Below, piece by piece: positions 52,260 to 62,187 of a DNA stretch of 64,000 nucleotides (within the stretch, counting starts at the first letter, position 1; each line of letters begins with the position of its first letter). A model generated the notes under the pieces. That model did no database searches, had not been told where the DNA came from, and worked only from the letters and a program-made list of their open reading frames with translations. The position numbers were made by a program, and so were the translations under genes. The stretch spans positions 1 through 64,000 of the forward strand of contig JAFWEW010000035.1 in assembly GCA_017512725.1 (NCBI GenBank), in the 5' to 3' direction. The DNA comes from Solobacterium sp. GTDB taxonomy: Bacteria > Bacillota_I > Bacilli_A > Erysipelotrichales > Erysipelotrichaceae.

Positions 52260-53000
52260 ATGAATATTACAGTACTGACCATCTTTCCGGACCAGTTCAG
52301 CAGTTTTCTGGAACATCCGCTGGTGCGCCGTGCGGTTTCCAACCATCAGCTGAATCTGTGTATTCTGGATCTCAAAACGTATGCGGACGGCAGTTTCCGG
52401 CATATTGATGAAAGTCCGTATGGCGGAGGTACCGGAATGGTACTGCGGTGCGAACCGGTATACCGCTGTCTCGATTCGATCCGCACCCCTTCCAGCCATC
52501 TCATCGCTTTTACACCGTGCGGAAAACCATACACGCAGGAAGACGCGCACCGGCTTTCCAGAGAAACGGATCTGATCCTGTTATGCGGTCATTATGAAGG
52601 CTTTGATGAGCGGATCCTGAACACGGTTGATGAACAGCTTTCCGTCGGAGATTACATTCTCAGCGGCGGTGAACTGCCAGCCATGACCGTAACCGATTCC
52701 ATCGTCCGTCTGCTGGATGGGACACTGAAGGAAGACGCTTCTGCCAACGAGTCCTTCGAAACCGGTCTGCTGGAACATCCGCAGTATACCCGGCCGGAAG
52801 TCTACCGCGGAATGCGGGTCCCGGAAGTGCTGCTCAGCGGCCATGCGGAAAAGATCCGCATCTGGAAGCGAAAGGAATCCCTGCGCAAAACCCTGCACTG
52901 CCGGCCGGAAATGCTCGTCGCCCTGCCCAAAAGCGCAGAAGATGAGGCGCTGCTCGAAGAAATCCGCAATGAAGAAAATCAGCCGATCGATCCGGAATAA
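52260..53000 (+). CDS. trmD: tRNA (guanine37-N1)-methyltransferase
   Basis: 246 residues. The SPOUT knot signature is seen: MVLRCEPVYRCL, LILLCGHYEGFDERI, VGDYILSGGELPAM, and LEHPQYTRPEVYRG (C-terminal). It makes m1G37, preventing frameshifting. It stands alone, away from rimM/rplS. A TATAAT at 52246-52251 lies only eight bases before the ATG, and no ribosome site is seen, so the mRNA may be leaderless. The stop converges with a gene on the other strand. Confidence 0.93.
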   Translation: MNITVLTIFPDQFSSFLEHPLVRRAVSNHQLNLCILDLKTYADGSFRHIDESPYGGGTGMVLRCEPVYRCLDSIRTPSSHLIAFTPCGKPYTQEDAHRLSRETDLILLCGHYEGFDERILNTVDEQLSVGDYILSGGELPAMTVTDSIVRLLDGTLKEDASANESFETGLLEHPQYTRPEVYRGMRVPEVLLSGHAEKIRIWKRKESLRKTLHCRPEMLVALPKSAEDEALLEEIRNEENQPIDPE

Positions 53001-53028
53001 CCATTTCGGACCATCCGCTGATTTTTTC

Positions 53029-54045
53029 TTATCCAAACGAATGCTGGACTACCGTTTCGGAGGAAACAACCTCTTCGCTTTCCACCGTTGTCTCCGTGTA
53101 TTCGACAATGGTTCCGGAAGACGTTTCTTCATAGGAAGGCGGAGGCGGAACATATGCCGGCTCTGGTGCCGCTGCCATTGTGACAGGTTTCTTTACTGCC
53201 GGTGTTTCTGCCGGTTCTTCTGTTTCCTCTTGCCCGTCTGCGTAGTGAATTTCCAGCAGCTTTACCGTGCGGTTCCCGCTGTGATCCTGCACTGCATATT
53301 CAACCGACTGAGTCTCATCTTCTCCCAGCGCGTCGCTGCATTCCACCCGGTCTGTCAGATCCCCGTCCACATTGTCTTTCGCGCTTACCAGATAGGCAAG
53401 ACAGGAGAATTTCGTGACCCGAAGCAGTTCAATATGATCATTTGAAAGCGTGATTTCCGGAGCCGTTTCATCAACGATCCGGATCCGCATCAGTTTCCTG
53501 ACCGTGCCGTCTCTGGTCTGCAGTTCATAACAGACCAGGCGCTCTTCCGGTGTTTTCGCCGTAAAGGAATCCGGCAGGATGAGCCGGGCATCTTCTCCCT
53601 GATAGTCTTTCACATAAGCGGATGGTTCAAACGTCATTCCGCAGGCAAGCCGGATCTCATCCGATGTCAGCGTCAGCACCGGCACATCCGTTTCCGGTCT
53701 TGTGATCACGATCACAGCGGTTCCAAGCAGCGACAGGATCACTGCCCCAAGAATCAGTACCGGAACCGAACGCGGTTTCTTTGGGATGGGCGGTGATTTC
53801 CCGTCCTTCATCTCTTTTACCAGTTCTTCCATTTCATCCGAAGCGATCCAGGGTTTCGCAATCTGGCGCACCTGTTCCCGGCTCAGACCGGATCCAAGGG
53901 CGGAACGCAGTACGCCCATCTGCAGATAATTAAACTCCTGTCTGCTGAACAGCCTGAGTTCTTCCTCACTCAGTTCCTCCTGACGGCCTTTTTCAATCTC
54001 ACTGCGCTGAAGAAATGTCATCAGATCCGTACTGAAGTCGCTCAT
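53029..54045 (-). CDS. Membrane-anchored protein with Ig-like domains, partner of the sortase operon
   Basis: 338 residues. The N-terminal ~90 residues are cytoplasmic and helical (LRLFSRQEFNYLQMGVLRSALGSGLSREQVRQIA), followed by a TM (about 96-113). Two external beta domains follow: about 120-195 and 195-270 (PEITLSNDHIELL, DNVDGDLTDR, an Ig/HYR-like pattern). The C-terminal tail is Pro/Glu/Thr/Ser/Val-rich. It lacks LPXTG. The start overlaps the sortase stop by four bases. It may present or retain the giant surface protein. The N-terminal region resembles a regulator seen in no family that I know. Confidence 0.65.
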   Translation of the reverse strand: MSDFSTDLMTFLQRSEIEKGRQEELSEEELRLFSRQEFNYLQMGVLRSALGSGLSREQVRQIAKPWIASDEMEELVKEMKDGKSPPIPKKPRSVPVLILGAVILSLLGTAVIVITRPETDVPVLTLTSDEIRLACGMTFEPSAYVKDYQGEDARLILPDSFTAKTPEERLVCYELQTRDGTVRKLMRIRIVDETAPEITLSNDHIELLRVTKFSCLAYLVSAKDNVDGDLTDRVECSDALGEDETQSVEYAVQDHSGNRTVKLLEIHYADGQEETEEPAETPAVKKPVTMAAAPEPAYVPPPPSYEETSSGTIVEYTETTVESEEVVSSETVVQHSFG

Positions 54046-54764
54046 CCGGTTTCCCTCAGTGCCTGAATCACGATCCGGCTGTCTGTCTTTTCCATATCAC
54101 AGGTCACCAGTGTCACAAGCCCTCCGCCTTCATACACTTCTCCTTCCCGGCGCTGATCCAGATACGGAATGGAAGCTTTGATCATCTGCACAACTTCTTC
54201 TGTGTTCCCGGCATTCGGATCTGCCCATCCGATCTCGGTTTCTTCTTCCAGGTCATAGGTCGCAGAGGAAATGATCCGGCACGGAATCAGACCTGCCTGC
54301 GATTCCAGCAGAAACGACGGATGGGTTTGAAAATAGTCTTTCTCCCGGAACTGTTTCAGAAAGGTAAAGCACCAGTCTTTTGTTTTTGAAGAGTGGCCGT
54401 AGATCACCAGATTGACCGGATCTGCCGCACAGGGATCACAGAATACCGTCCCCATGGTGTCATATTCTCCCCGTACATTGTGTTTCAGCGCATATGCCGC
54501 ATCCGGGGTGCAGATGACCGGAATTGCCCGGTACCTGTCCCCGTCTGTGAACCGCAGCACATATTTCACACGCGGATTAATCTTCTGCCACGCTTCCAGC
54601 GTCAGCGGTTCCTCTTCCTGTGTATGGACATATTCTTCTGCCATGGAAGAATTCGGATCCCGCAGCTGCGGCAGATCTGTCGGATACTTCACCAGTGCAG
54701 CCGAACCCGCAAGCGGGAACAGCGTCAGCAGCGCTTTAACCCAGGGACGCAGTTTCCGTTTCAT
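54042..54764 (-). CDS. srtB: Class B sortase
   Basis: 240 residues: N-terminal hydrophobic anchor (about 10-25), IYGHSSKTKDWCF with the catalytic His, TLVTCDMEK with the nucleophilic Cys, and DSRIVIQA with the Arg near the C-terminus. Class B sortases anchor proteins to peptidoglycan or pili. It starts inside the last codons of the 2128-residue surface protein, which is its likely client although no LPXTG-like sorting motif is visible in it. Confidence 0.88.
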   Translation of the reverse strand: MKRKLRPWVKALLTLFPLAGSAALVKYPTDLPQLRDPNSSMAEEYVHTQEEEPLTLEAWQKINPRVKYVLRFTDGDRYRAIPVICTPDAAYALKHNVRGEYDTMGTVFCDPCAADPVNLVIYGHSSKTKDWCFTFLKQFREKDYFQTHPSFLLESQAGLIPCRIISSATYDLEEETEIGWADPNAGNTEEVVQMIKASIPYLDQRREGEVYEGGGLVTLVTCDMEKTDSRIVIQALRETG

Positions 54765-57700
54765 AGCGTTCTCCTGTCCGGCGTGAGATCAGGATTTTCC
54801 GGATCTCTTTTCTCCGGGTCACAATCTTCGCATTGGTCCGGGTATTCGTTACCGTATCGACGGTATATTCCGCTTTCGGCATAATGACCGCACAGGCTTC
54901 TCCAATCAGATAGCCAAGCGGTGACCGGGTCTCACAGATCCGTACGGAATGTCCGTATTTTACCTCCGGCAGAAGAATCATTCCCTTTTCCACATGCGCC
55001 GGCGTAACAACATCTTCTTTGCTTACCAGATAGTCTCCTTCAGCCAGATCTGCAAATACGATTCTTCCGTCTTCCCCGGTATAGCCGTCCAGTACCACAC
55101 CGTTTTCTCCCGTTACTTTCACATACACACCGGGTGTCCCCACCGTTACCGTTTCCTGAGTAATCGCTTTCGTCAGGTACCAGGTACTGCCGCGGGAATC
55201 CCGAATCGTCATAGCAGTGATTGCTTCTCCTTCCTGTTCAACAGCGATTACTTCAAGCGTGTCTTCTTCCTGCCAGCCGGCAGTTCCGGGAATTGTTGAT
55301 GGAGTAATCCGGTATTCCTGTTCCTGGATCCGGATGATGGCCTGATTTTCTCCGTCGGCCCGGATCGTCCAGGTTTCACCGCCGTAGGACAGCGTCTCCT
55401 TCTGTTCTTCCAGCGCCTGATGTACCATCTGCCATCCCGGCATTTCCGCCGTCCGGCTTACCATTCGTCTGATTGTGTCGCCCGGAGTTGAAAGACCTGC
55501 CTCAAGGGCTTCTTCTAGGGTAATCGGAAGGCGGTTTTCTTCATGTGTACTTCGCATCAGAATTCCGCCGCTGATATATTCTCCCAGCATCTCTGTACCA
55601 TAGGTTTCATCACTCTGCACTGCCCGTACCGTAAAAACGGTCTTTGAACTGTCGTCAAGATCGATCAGCTGGCACTCTGTGATTTTCCGCTTATCGGATA
55701 GTTCTCCAAACACATCCGGTACGGTATCCTTTTTCACCGATATCACCTGATACTGGCGTACCACACTGACCGGTTCCTTTTCAATCTGTTCAAACACTGC
55801 ACCAGCCCTTGGGTTCTTGAGCGAACGGGTGATATCGGTATACTGCATCGGTGCCGTTACGCTGTATCCCTTTATCGGCACATGATAGCTTCCCTTAAAT
55901 GCACCGTCTTCCAGTCTGGAAAGGATCACTTCTTCGTTCAGTACTTTTTCAATCCGGTAAATGTACTTTTTCCCGGAGGTCTTTGTCGGCCATACCGATA
56001 CAATATCCCCCGCATCCGTATTCTCCGGAATATCTGCGATTGTGATCTTTTCCCGGTAAGAGGAACTCTGTTTTTCATCAATCACCGTCGCTTCGTCGGT
56101 CACATCTTCCGCTGTGAACCATGCGTTGTTCAGCGGGATCCGATGATCGTCCTGATCCACTTTGTACACCTTAACGGCTATCCGCCGCAGTCTGTTCTCC
56201 AGAGAAGCCTGTATGGTATTTGTCTTGGCGTCTGCGTTCATGGTGAAAGAATGCGTCACTTCTGCAGTGCCGTAATCATATCCATCCGGAAGCTCCACTT
56301 CACAGGCAAGATAGGTTCTTCCCCATTTCAGTCCGTTTACAGAAAGCTGTCCTTTCACATGTTCCGGACTGACGGTATCAAACTTCACCGGCTCCCCGGT
56401 TATCGGATCCCGGTACCAGTAGGTTCCCGGTTCCAGATCGGAAACATCGACAGTGCCATACGAATCACTGATCATTTCCTTTACTTTTCTGGTCATTGAC
56501 TCATCGGAACAAATGACTACCTGTTTCCCGGCTATCGGCATATTGTGATTGGTACTGTCCGCAATGCGGATGTACTGATGCCCGGTGATTCCTGCGAAAA
56601 CCGGCAGACCGACCAGTTCTCCTTCGGGCTCTGTCCGTGAAAACACGATCCGTTCTGCCCGGATGACATCTCCTTCTGCGTCTGTTGTCTCAAGTACTGC
56701 CGTTGCGTTGGCATCGGAAGAAAGGGTCCAGGTTCCATCAATCTGTTCCAGAGTGATATGCGGATTTTCATTCCGCAGACGATAACTCCATTCACCCGGT
56801 TTCAGATGAAGACTGTAAGTATTGCCGGTGCGGTAATAATGCAGGGTCTCTGTTTCGTAGGTATTGAGGTCCGGGAATTCTTCTGCTGTTTCAACGGTAT
56901 GACTGTTCTGCTTTTTGACTTTCAGAATCGTTCCGTGCGTATCGTCATGATCAATCGAAAGAATACGGTATTGTTCACCCTGAACTTCGATTACATCTCC
57001 AATGACCCATTCCGCCGGGGTATTCCGGAATGTTTCCAGATTAAACGGAGTTTCTTCACTCGCTTCTTCTGTGATCACAAATACTTCCCCGTCCGTATTG
57101 CGGACGACTGCTTCATCGTTTTTTACCGACTGAATCGCATAAAGCACATCATTGATTCTTACATGCATGCCGGCTTTCTTTTCACCATAGCGTGCAAGAT
57201 CCGCATCTTCATACTGCAGACCCTCCGGTTTATCCACTTCGACCCGGAAGGAAGGTTCCTGCTGCTCATACGGGTCATGACTGTTTGAATCGGTCACCTC
57301 CTGTACAATACATACCTCTGCTGTTTTCCCATCTCCGGACTGCAGCCGGATCATTTCATAGCCGGACGCCGATTCCCGGATCACCTCATAGGATGTACCG
57401 TCGATTTCAACGGGTCCGCTCGTCTGTGTCAGTTCTTCTGCGGAAAGCAGCGCATCCGGATTCCATGCATAGACCAGTTTTTTCTGATACTCACGACCAT
57501 TGCGCAGCGTCATGGTTCCCCGTCCGTCATCCTCATAGTCCGTATTTACAACGAGATAGCGAATCCCGTCTTTTTCAAAAACATCTCCGCTGCTCAGCGT
57601 ATTGTCATACATTACCGAGAACGTATCACCAGGTTTATACACCGAACCCCGTTCGGTTTCCTGATCTACAACGGTATGCCAGGTGACCGGCATCACGCTT

Positions 57701-60700
57701 CTTACGGTTTCCGGAGTCACTTCATAGCGGCCGCGGAAGGATTCCACGACAGCTTTTTGATTAATCTGGTCTGCATAAAGAACGGTATACTCCACACCAT
57801 TGACATCGGTAAACCGGCTTCCCGCTCCTGCGTTATCCGGCAGGTTCTCCCAGCTGAGATCTCCCTGTGTTCCTTCCTCTGCATAGGCATAAAGATGAAG
57901 CGAAGCCTTTTCACTCAGACTGTTCTTTGGAACCTGGATCGTCTGCCAGTCCACGTCGATCTGTTTTTCATCCCGTTCTTCCACCGTAAAGGTCACCGGA
58001 ATCTTTGAGGTATGAAACGCCTTTTCCGTATGCCCTCCATCGGTTACTTCCGCAAGATATTCCATTCCGTTTACACCAAACGAAAGGATCAGAGACACTT
58101 CGTCAGCTTCCTTTACCCGGTAAACCGTTCCATCTTTTTGAATCTCTTTTCCGGCCTCCCGGTCTGCCGCATCGATCTCTTCGTACTGCGGGCCGGCATA
58201 GCTGACGGAATCTACTTTTGCCAGTTCTTTCTGACGGGTCAGTCCAACCGGGCAGCCTTTCGGATCATATGGATCCAGGCATGCGCCTCCTTCTGTTTCT
58301 TCCCCGCCGATCAGTTCCTGATAACTCAGATCGCTGCTCAGTCCGTCGTAAGGCCGGTTGTTCTCATCTTCTTCGGAAGCTCGGCGGATCACTTCCGTTG
58401 TCCGGTCCGTGATCCGGTATCGGTTCCCTCTGCTGTCACTGACGATATATACCGGATTCTGAACCGCAGTCACAATGAACTGCTCTTCTTTTGACACGGT
58501 TTCCGGAATGTCTTCATAGGAGATCCACTCCGGTGCCGTTATTATCATTTCATTGCCGTCCGCTTCCACCTTCATGGCATACGGACCGTTCTGCAGTACG
58601 GTGAATTTCATTTCCCGCATCTGATAAAAACTGCCGTCTTCGGAATACGGATAGCTCAGTACAAACTGATCGCCCGGCATCAGGTTCCTGGCATCCGGAA
58701 TATCGCTCCATTCCGGACGGGGATCCTGCAGACTGATCGTGTATTCCCGGTCCGGGCTTGCGATCAGACTTTTCGCATTAACGGATTTGAGCGTATAGAC
58801 CGTGCGTCCAACTTCAAGACGGTTCCCCCGCTGCAGCGGAACGTTCTGTTCTCGCGAAGCTGCTTCAAATGCCGCAAAATCCGGTTCACTGGTTTCATTG
58901 ACCAGAATGTTGGCTTTCTGTTCCGTTTCGCTTACGAAAACCGTCACAAAACCGCCGTCCGCCATAATATCCCTAATCACAGCCTTCCGCACACAGGCGC
59001 TGTCATCTTCCGGATCAAAGGTTCCATGCATGGAACGGACTTCTCTTACCTCGATCTCATCTCCGATCTTCGGAGCTTCCGTCAGCTGATATCTGGAGAA
59101 ACAGTTCGTATCAGCCGGCTGGTATTCACTGGCTTTCACCGCATTCAGGATGTACTGACTGTCTGTTATCTCCCGGATCTCATACAGGAACCCGTTGAAG
59201 ACGAAGCTGTCACCAGTCTTCAGATCACTCCGTTCCTTCAGCTGCCGGTACGTAATTGCCGGTGTCCTCGTTCGCCCGAGATTGACTTCGGTTCCATAGT
59301 CCGTCGGATCTTTCGAAAGATCGAGATCACCGGTCTCATAGAATACAAACTTCGCACCGTTGATCTTGGTTACCGGATCTTCTTCATCCTGTTTCGTCAG
59401 TTCAAGCGTTATATCACGGAGCCGGTTCACAAACGAGTAAACTGCCGAGGCACCGGTCGATGTTGTTTCGACGGACCATGGACGGTCGTCCGTATCAAAT
59501 GGATCCGCACCTTTCACTTCCCGAATCCACCATTTCTTCCCCTGCGGGAGGAATCCGTTGATCCGCAGGGTCCCGTCCGGATCAACCGGAAATCTTCGGA
59601 TCGCAGAACCGTCTTCTGTCAGGATCGGATAATACATGCGGGTCGTGTTATCGATATTTGAATTGCCGTCTTCGTCGTTGCGTGTGATGCGGTCCGGATC
59701 GTGGTATTCCGTCCAGTTCATATCATTCCCGCCGGTTTTCTGATACTGCGTTTCCGGGTCTTCATACCAGCCGACACAAAACTCTGTTCCGACCGCAAAG
59801 CTTCCCCGGGTATGGTACTCATCCAGTTTGCGCACGACCACTGCACTGGTACGCAGTTTAAATGACAGCTGATACTGCGGCGTCGGATCACTCCCGGTCG
59901 CAGCCATCAGTTTCTGCTGGTCCCCGGCTTCATACAGCAGAACCCCATTCAGCATGTTTTCCCACTGATCGGCTTTCCGTTTGAATGTCAGGACCTTCCC
60001 GCCTGAGATATTCCAGCCGTCGTAATACAGATCGTCAATATCGATCAGCAGCTTGTTATCCTCCACCCGCAGATGCATTCCTTTGTGTTCTTCTTCGCTG
60101 TAGTCATTGAACCAGGAAAGCACATTTTTCGTGTCGGTCAGCGTCAGTGTAGTTCCCCAGTCGACATAATTAAAACGGGGTCTGTGATACGAATCCGAAA
60201 AACTCGGAACCGTATCATAGTTTTCCACAAGAAACGTGATCTGGTTCATGAGGCTCTCAACCGGAGCCTTGCTGTTGTAACAGGCTTTGTAATCAAAATG
60301 CGGTGCAGGGCACATATGCAGGGAATTACTGATTGTTTCATAGTATTCCGGTGCAACGATCTGCCAGATCAGCAGCTGGGTCGCAACATACGCTTCTTTT
60401 GAGGTTCCGATTGACGGGAACCCATACCCGAAATAAGAAATCCGTTTCAGAAGATTTCTTGTATCCTCATCCAGGCTTTCCCAGGTACGGCCGCTGTAAT
60501 CTGCGCCATAGCCGTTTACCAGCGATACCTGTACCGTCGGCTCCACGCAGTAGCACACTTTATCGCCCAGAAAAAACAGGGAAATGTACTCATACTGCCC
60601 CGGGCTGATGACCGAATCAAACTGTGCAACCCGTCCTTTCGAGATCAGCTGTCCGGCATCGGTCTGGATGATTCCGCCCCGCCGGTTTCCGGCTGATGTA

Positions 60701-61122
60701 TCGAACGGACTGCTGTTCATGAGTCTTGCGGCCGCATGCGGCAGGGTCTCATGCAGGTCGATCACATCGTCTCCCCCGGTTCCTTCCACGGTTTCGCTCT
60801 CGGTAATCTCCGGTTCTTCCGGCGTTTCTTCTTCCGGAACATCCGGCGTCGGCTCTGGTGTTTCTGCTTCCGCAGAATCACTCTCTGGCGTTGGAGCTGG
60901 CTCTTCGGAAGACTCTGCCGACGAAGGCTCTTCGGTTGAAACGGGATCTTCCGGATTGGATGATTCTTCCGGTTCTTCGGGTACCTGTTCCTCCTTTTCT
61001 TCCTCCGCCGCAGCAGGCTGTGAAATTTCCGGCGGCAGCGGAGTCTCTTCGCCGGAAATGGGCACACTGAACAGACTGAAGACTGTCAGGAATGCCAGTA
61101 ATACGTTCTTGCATTTCAACAT
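54736..61122 (-). CDS. Giant thioester-domain surface adhesin
   Basis: 2128 residues. Signal peptide (residues 1-25), a Pro/Glu/Ser-rich stalk (26-115), then a thioester domain (about 150-330) with YCVEP (C192) and ATQLLIW (Q249), the pair expected to form the Cys-Gln thioester bond. A Cna_B-like module (starting ELTKQDEEDPVTKINGAKFVFYETGD) is followed by a long array of about ten short beta-repeats, each with a GDxFxxxGxxYxVxxxxxxx pattern. Two further Cna_B-like segments precede the C-terminus, which ends basic (VTRRKEIRKILISRRTGERYETETASLG) with no LPXTG, TM or charged-tail combination. The end overlaps the sortase start by 29 bases. It may attach covalently to host proteins. Confidence 0.82.
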   Translation of the reverse strand: MLKCKNVLLAFLTVFSLFSVPISGEETPLPPEISQPAAAEEEKEEQVPEEPEESSNPEDPVSTEEPSSAESSEEPAPTPESDSAEAETPEPTPDVPEEETPEEPEITESETVEGTGGDDVIDLHETLPHAAARLMNSSPFDTSAGNRRGGIIQTDAGQLISKGRVAQFDSVISPGQYEYISLFFLGDKVCYCVEPTVQVSLVNGYGADYSGRTWESLDEDTRNLLKRISYFGYGFPSIGTSKEAYVATQLLIWQIVAPEYYETISNSLHMCPAPHFDYKACYNSKAPVESLMNQITFLVENYDTVPSFSDSYHRPRFNYVDWGTTLTLTDTKNVLSWFNDYSEEEHKGMHLRVEDNKLLIDIDDLYYDGWNISGGKVLTFKRKADQWENMLNGVLLYEAGDQQKLMAATGSDPTPQYQLSFKLRTSAVVVRKLDEYHTRGSFAVGTEFCVGWYEDPETQYQKTGGNDMNWTEYHDPDRITRNDEDGNSNIDNTTRMYYPILTEDGSAIRRFPVDPDGTLRINGFLPQGKKWWIREVKGADPFDTDDRPWSVETTSTGASAVYSFVNRLRDITLELTKQDEEDPVTKINGAKFVFYETGDLDLSKDPTDYGTEVNLGRTRTPAITYRQLKERSDLKTGDSFVFNGFLYEIREITDSQYILNAVKASEYQPADTNCFSRYQLTEAPKIGDEIEVREVRSMHGTFDPEDDSACVRKAVIRDIMADGGFVTVFVSETEQKANILVNETSEPDFAAFEAASREQNVPLQRGNRLEVGRTVYTLKSVNAKSLIASPDREYTISLQDPRPEWSDIPDARNLMPGDQFVLSYPYSEDGSFYQMREMKFTVLQNGPYAMKVEADGNEMIITAPEWISYEDIPETVSKEEQFIVTAVQNPVYIVSDSRGNRYRITDRTTEVIRRASEEDENNRPYDGLSSDLSYQELIGGEETEGGACLDPYDPKGCPVGLTRQKELAKVDSVSYAGPQYEEIDAADREAGKEIQKDGTVYRVKEADEVSLILSFGVNGMEYLAEVTDGGHTEKAFHTSKIPVTFTVEERDEKQIDVDWQTIQVPKNSLSEKASLHLYAYAEEGTQGDLSWENLPDNAGAGSRFTDVNGVEYTVLYADQINQKAVVESFRGRYEVTPETVRSVMPVTWHTVVDQETERGSVYKPGDTFSVMYDNTLSSGDVFEKDGIRYLVVNTDYEDDGRGTMTLRNGREYQKKLVYAWNPDALLSAEELTQTSGPVEIDGTSYEVIRESASGYEMIRLQSGDGKTAEVCIVQEVTDSNSHDPYEQQEPSFRVEVDKPEGLQYEDADLARYGEKKAGMHVRINDVLYAIQSVKNDEAVVRNTDGEVFVITEEASEETPFNLETFRNTPAEWVIGDVIEVQGEQYRILSIDHDDTHGTILKVKKQNSHTVETAEEFPDLNTYETETLHYYRTGNTYSLHLKPGEWSYRLRNENPHITLEQIDGTWTLSSDANATAVLETTDAEGDVIRAERIVFSRTEPEGELVGLPVFAGITGHQYIRIADSTNHNMPIAGKQVVICSDESMTRKVKEMISDSYGTVDVSDLEPGTYWYRDPITGEPVKFDTVSPEHVKGQLSVNGLKWGRTYLACEVELPDGYDYGTAEVTHSFTMNADAKTNTIQASLENRLRRIAVKVYKVDQDDHRIPLNNAWFTAEDVTDEATVIDEKQSSSYREKITIADIPENTDAGDIVSVWPTKTSGKKYIYRIEKVLNEEVILSRLEDGAFKGSYHVPIKGYSVTAPMQYTDITRSLKNPRAGAVFEQIEKEPVSVVRQYQVISVKKDTVPDVFGELSDKRKITECQLIDLDDSSKTVFTVRAVQSDETYGTEMLGEYISGGILMRSTHEENRLPITLEEALEAGLSTPGDTIRRMVSRTAEMPGWQMVHQALEEQKETLSYGGETWTIRADGENQAIIRIQEQEYRITPSTIPGTAGWQEEDTLEVIAVEQEGEAITAMTIRDSRGSTWYLTKAITQETVTVGTPGVYVKVTGENGVVLDGYTGEDGRIVFADLAEGDYLVSKEDVVTPAHVEKGMILLPEVKYGHSVRICETRSPLGYLIGEACAVIMPKAEYTVDTVTNTRTNAKIVTRRKEIRKILISRRTGERYETETASLG

Positions 61123-61180
61123 TCTTTTCTCTCCTCACTGTTCTTATTTCCCTTGAAAACAGAATTCCCTCAGAATTCAG

Positions 61181-61207
61181 AAAAAAAATCCGGCCTGATC
61201 CGGCCGG
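61181..61207 (-). terminator. Second terminator after rpsI
   Basis: CCGGCC/GGCCGG with a run of eight T on the minus strand. Confidence 0.8.
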
Positions 61208-61214
61208 CAGAGAT

Positions 61215-61247
61215 AAAAAAAAGACACAGCGGAATAAACTGTGTCTT
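61215..61247 (-). terminator. Terminator after rpsI
   Basis: AAGACACAG/CTGTGTCTT hairpin with a run of eight T on the minus strand. Confidence 0.92.
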
Positions 61248-61260
61248 GGTGATGCCCAGA

Positions 61261-61668
61261 TTAACGCTTGGAGTACTGCGGAGCGCGTCTTGCACCCTTT
61301 AAGCCGTACTTCTTCCGTTCCTTTTCACGTGCATCGCGAGTCAGGAATCCAGCCTTCTTAAGAACCGGTCTGTAGTCTTCGCTTGCCTCAATCAGCGCAC
61401 GTGCGATACCGTGGCGCATCGCACCTGCCTGGCCGGCATAACCGCCGCCTACGACGTTGATCTTAATGTCGAACTGACCCTGTGTCTCGGTTGTTACGAG
61501 CGGGCTGTTTACGATCATACGCAGTGTTGCCTGCGGGAGATACTCTTCCAGAGTCTTTCCGTTGACCGTGATTGTGCCTGTGCCGGGAGTCATAAAGACA
61601 CGGGCTGTGGACTGTTTGCGGCGTCCTGTACCGATGTAGGTAACTGCCGCTTTCTTCTTCGTTGCCAT
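61261..61668 (-). CDS. rpsI: 30S ribosomal protein S9
   Basis: 135 residues with [37 protein letters not shown] and the C-terminal [17 protein letters not shown] that contacts P-site tRNA. Cotranscribed with rplM upstream. Confidence 0.98.
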   Translation of the reverse strand: MATKKKAAVTYIGTGRRKQSTARVFMTPGTGTITVNGKTLEEYLPQATLRMIVNSPLVTTETQGQFDIKINVVGGGYAGQAGAMRHGIARALIEASEDYRPVLKKAGFLTRDAREKERKKYGLKGARRAPQYSKR

Positions 61669-61684
61669 TGTCTATTCTCCTCTC

Positions 61685-62125
61685 TTAGTCTTTGATCTTC
61701 AGCTCTACAGGCTTCTGAGCTGCATGTGGATGATCCGGGCCTTCGTAAACGAAGACATGACGGCGCATCTCATTTCCGAGTTTGTTATGCGGAAGCATTC
61801 CCTTGATTGCCTTCTCGACCCATTCAACGGTGTACTTTTCGCGCATTTCCTTTGTGGAACGTACACGGAGTCCTCCCGGATACATCGAGTGGCTGTAGTA
61901 GAACTTCTTCGCATCCTGATCTCCGGAAATCTTTACCTTGTCCGCATTTACAACGATTACATAATCGCCGCAGTCAACATGCGGAGTGTAGGTCGGCTTG
62001 TTCTTACCGCGAAGAACAGAGGCTACCTGAGACGCAAGACGTCCGAGTGTGCAGTCAGTCGCATCAACGACATACCATGTGCGCTTGACTTCGCTCGGCT
62101 TGATCATCGTAGTTTGACGCATCAT
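61685..62125 (-). CDS. rplM: 50S ribosomal protein L13
   Basis: 146 residues (two adjacent ATGs at 62125 and 62122; GGAGG upstream). RTWYVVDATDCTLGRLASQVASVLRGK, VIVVNADKVKISGD and AIKGMLPHNKLG match L13. It is the first gene of the rplM-rpsI operon, with its own promoter and leader. Confidence 0.98.
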   Translation of the reverse strand: MMRQTTMIKPSEVKRTWYVVDATDCTLGRLASQVASVLRGKNKPTYTPHVDCGDYVIVVNADKVKISGDQDAKKFYYSHSMYPGGLRVRSTKEMREKYTVEWVEKAIKGMLPHNKLGNEMRRHVFVYEGPDHPHAAQKPVELKIKD

Positions 62126-62142
62126 TTCAATATTCCTCCATA

Positions 62143-62182
62143 TGTGGTTTTACCGGGGCCACATTTGGCTGAAAAGAGCCAA
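62143..62182 (-). promoter_or_regulatory. L13 leader
   Basis: Between the rplM promoter and ribosome site, two hairpins are seen on the minus strand: TTGGCT-CTTTTC-AGCCAA (62165-62182) and TGTGG-...-CCACA (62143-62163). This fits the Firmicutes L13 leader, at which L13 is thought to repress its own mRNA. Confidence 0.6.
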
Positions 62183-62187
62183 GTTCA

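Noticed and set aside
54736-54780. RRTGE near the C-terminus of the adhesin resembles an LPXTG-type motif
   Set aside because: These codons are the ribosome site ACAGGAGAACG of the overlapping sortase gene, and no TM follows, so the resemblance is a coincidence.
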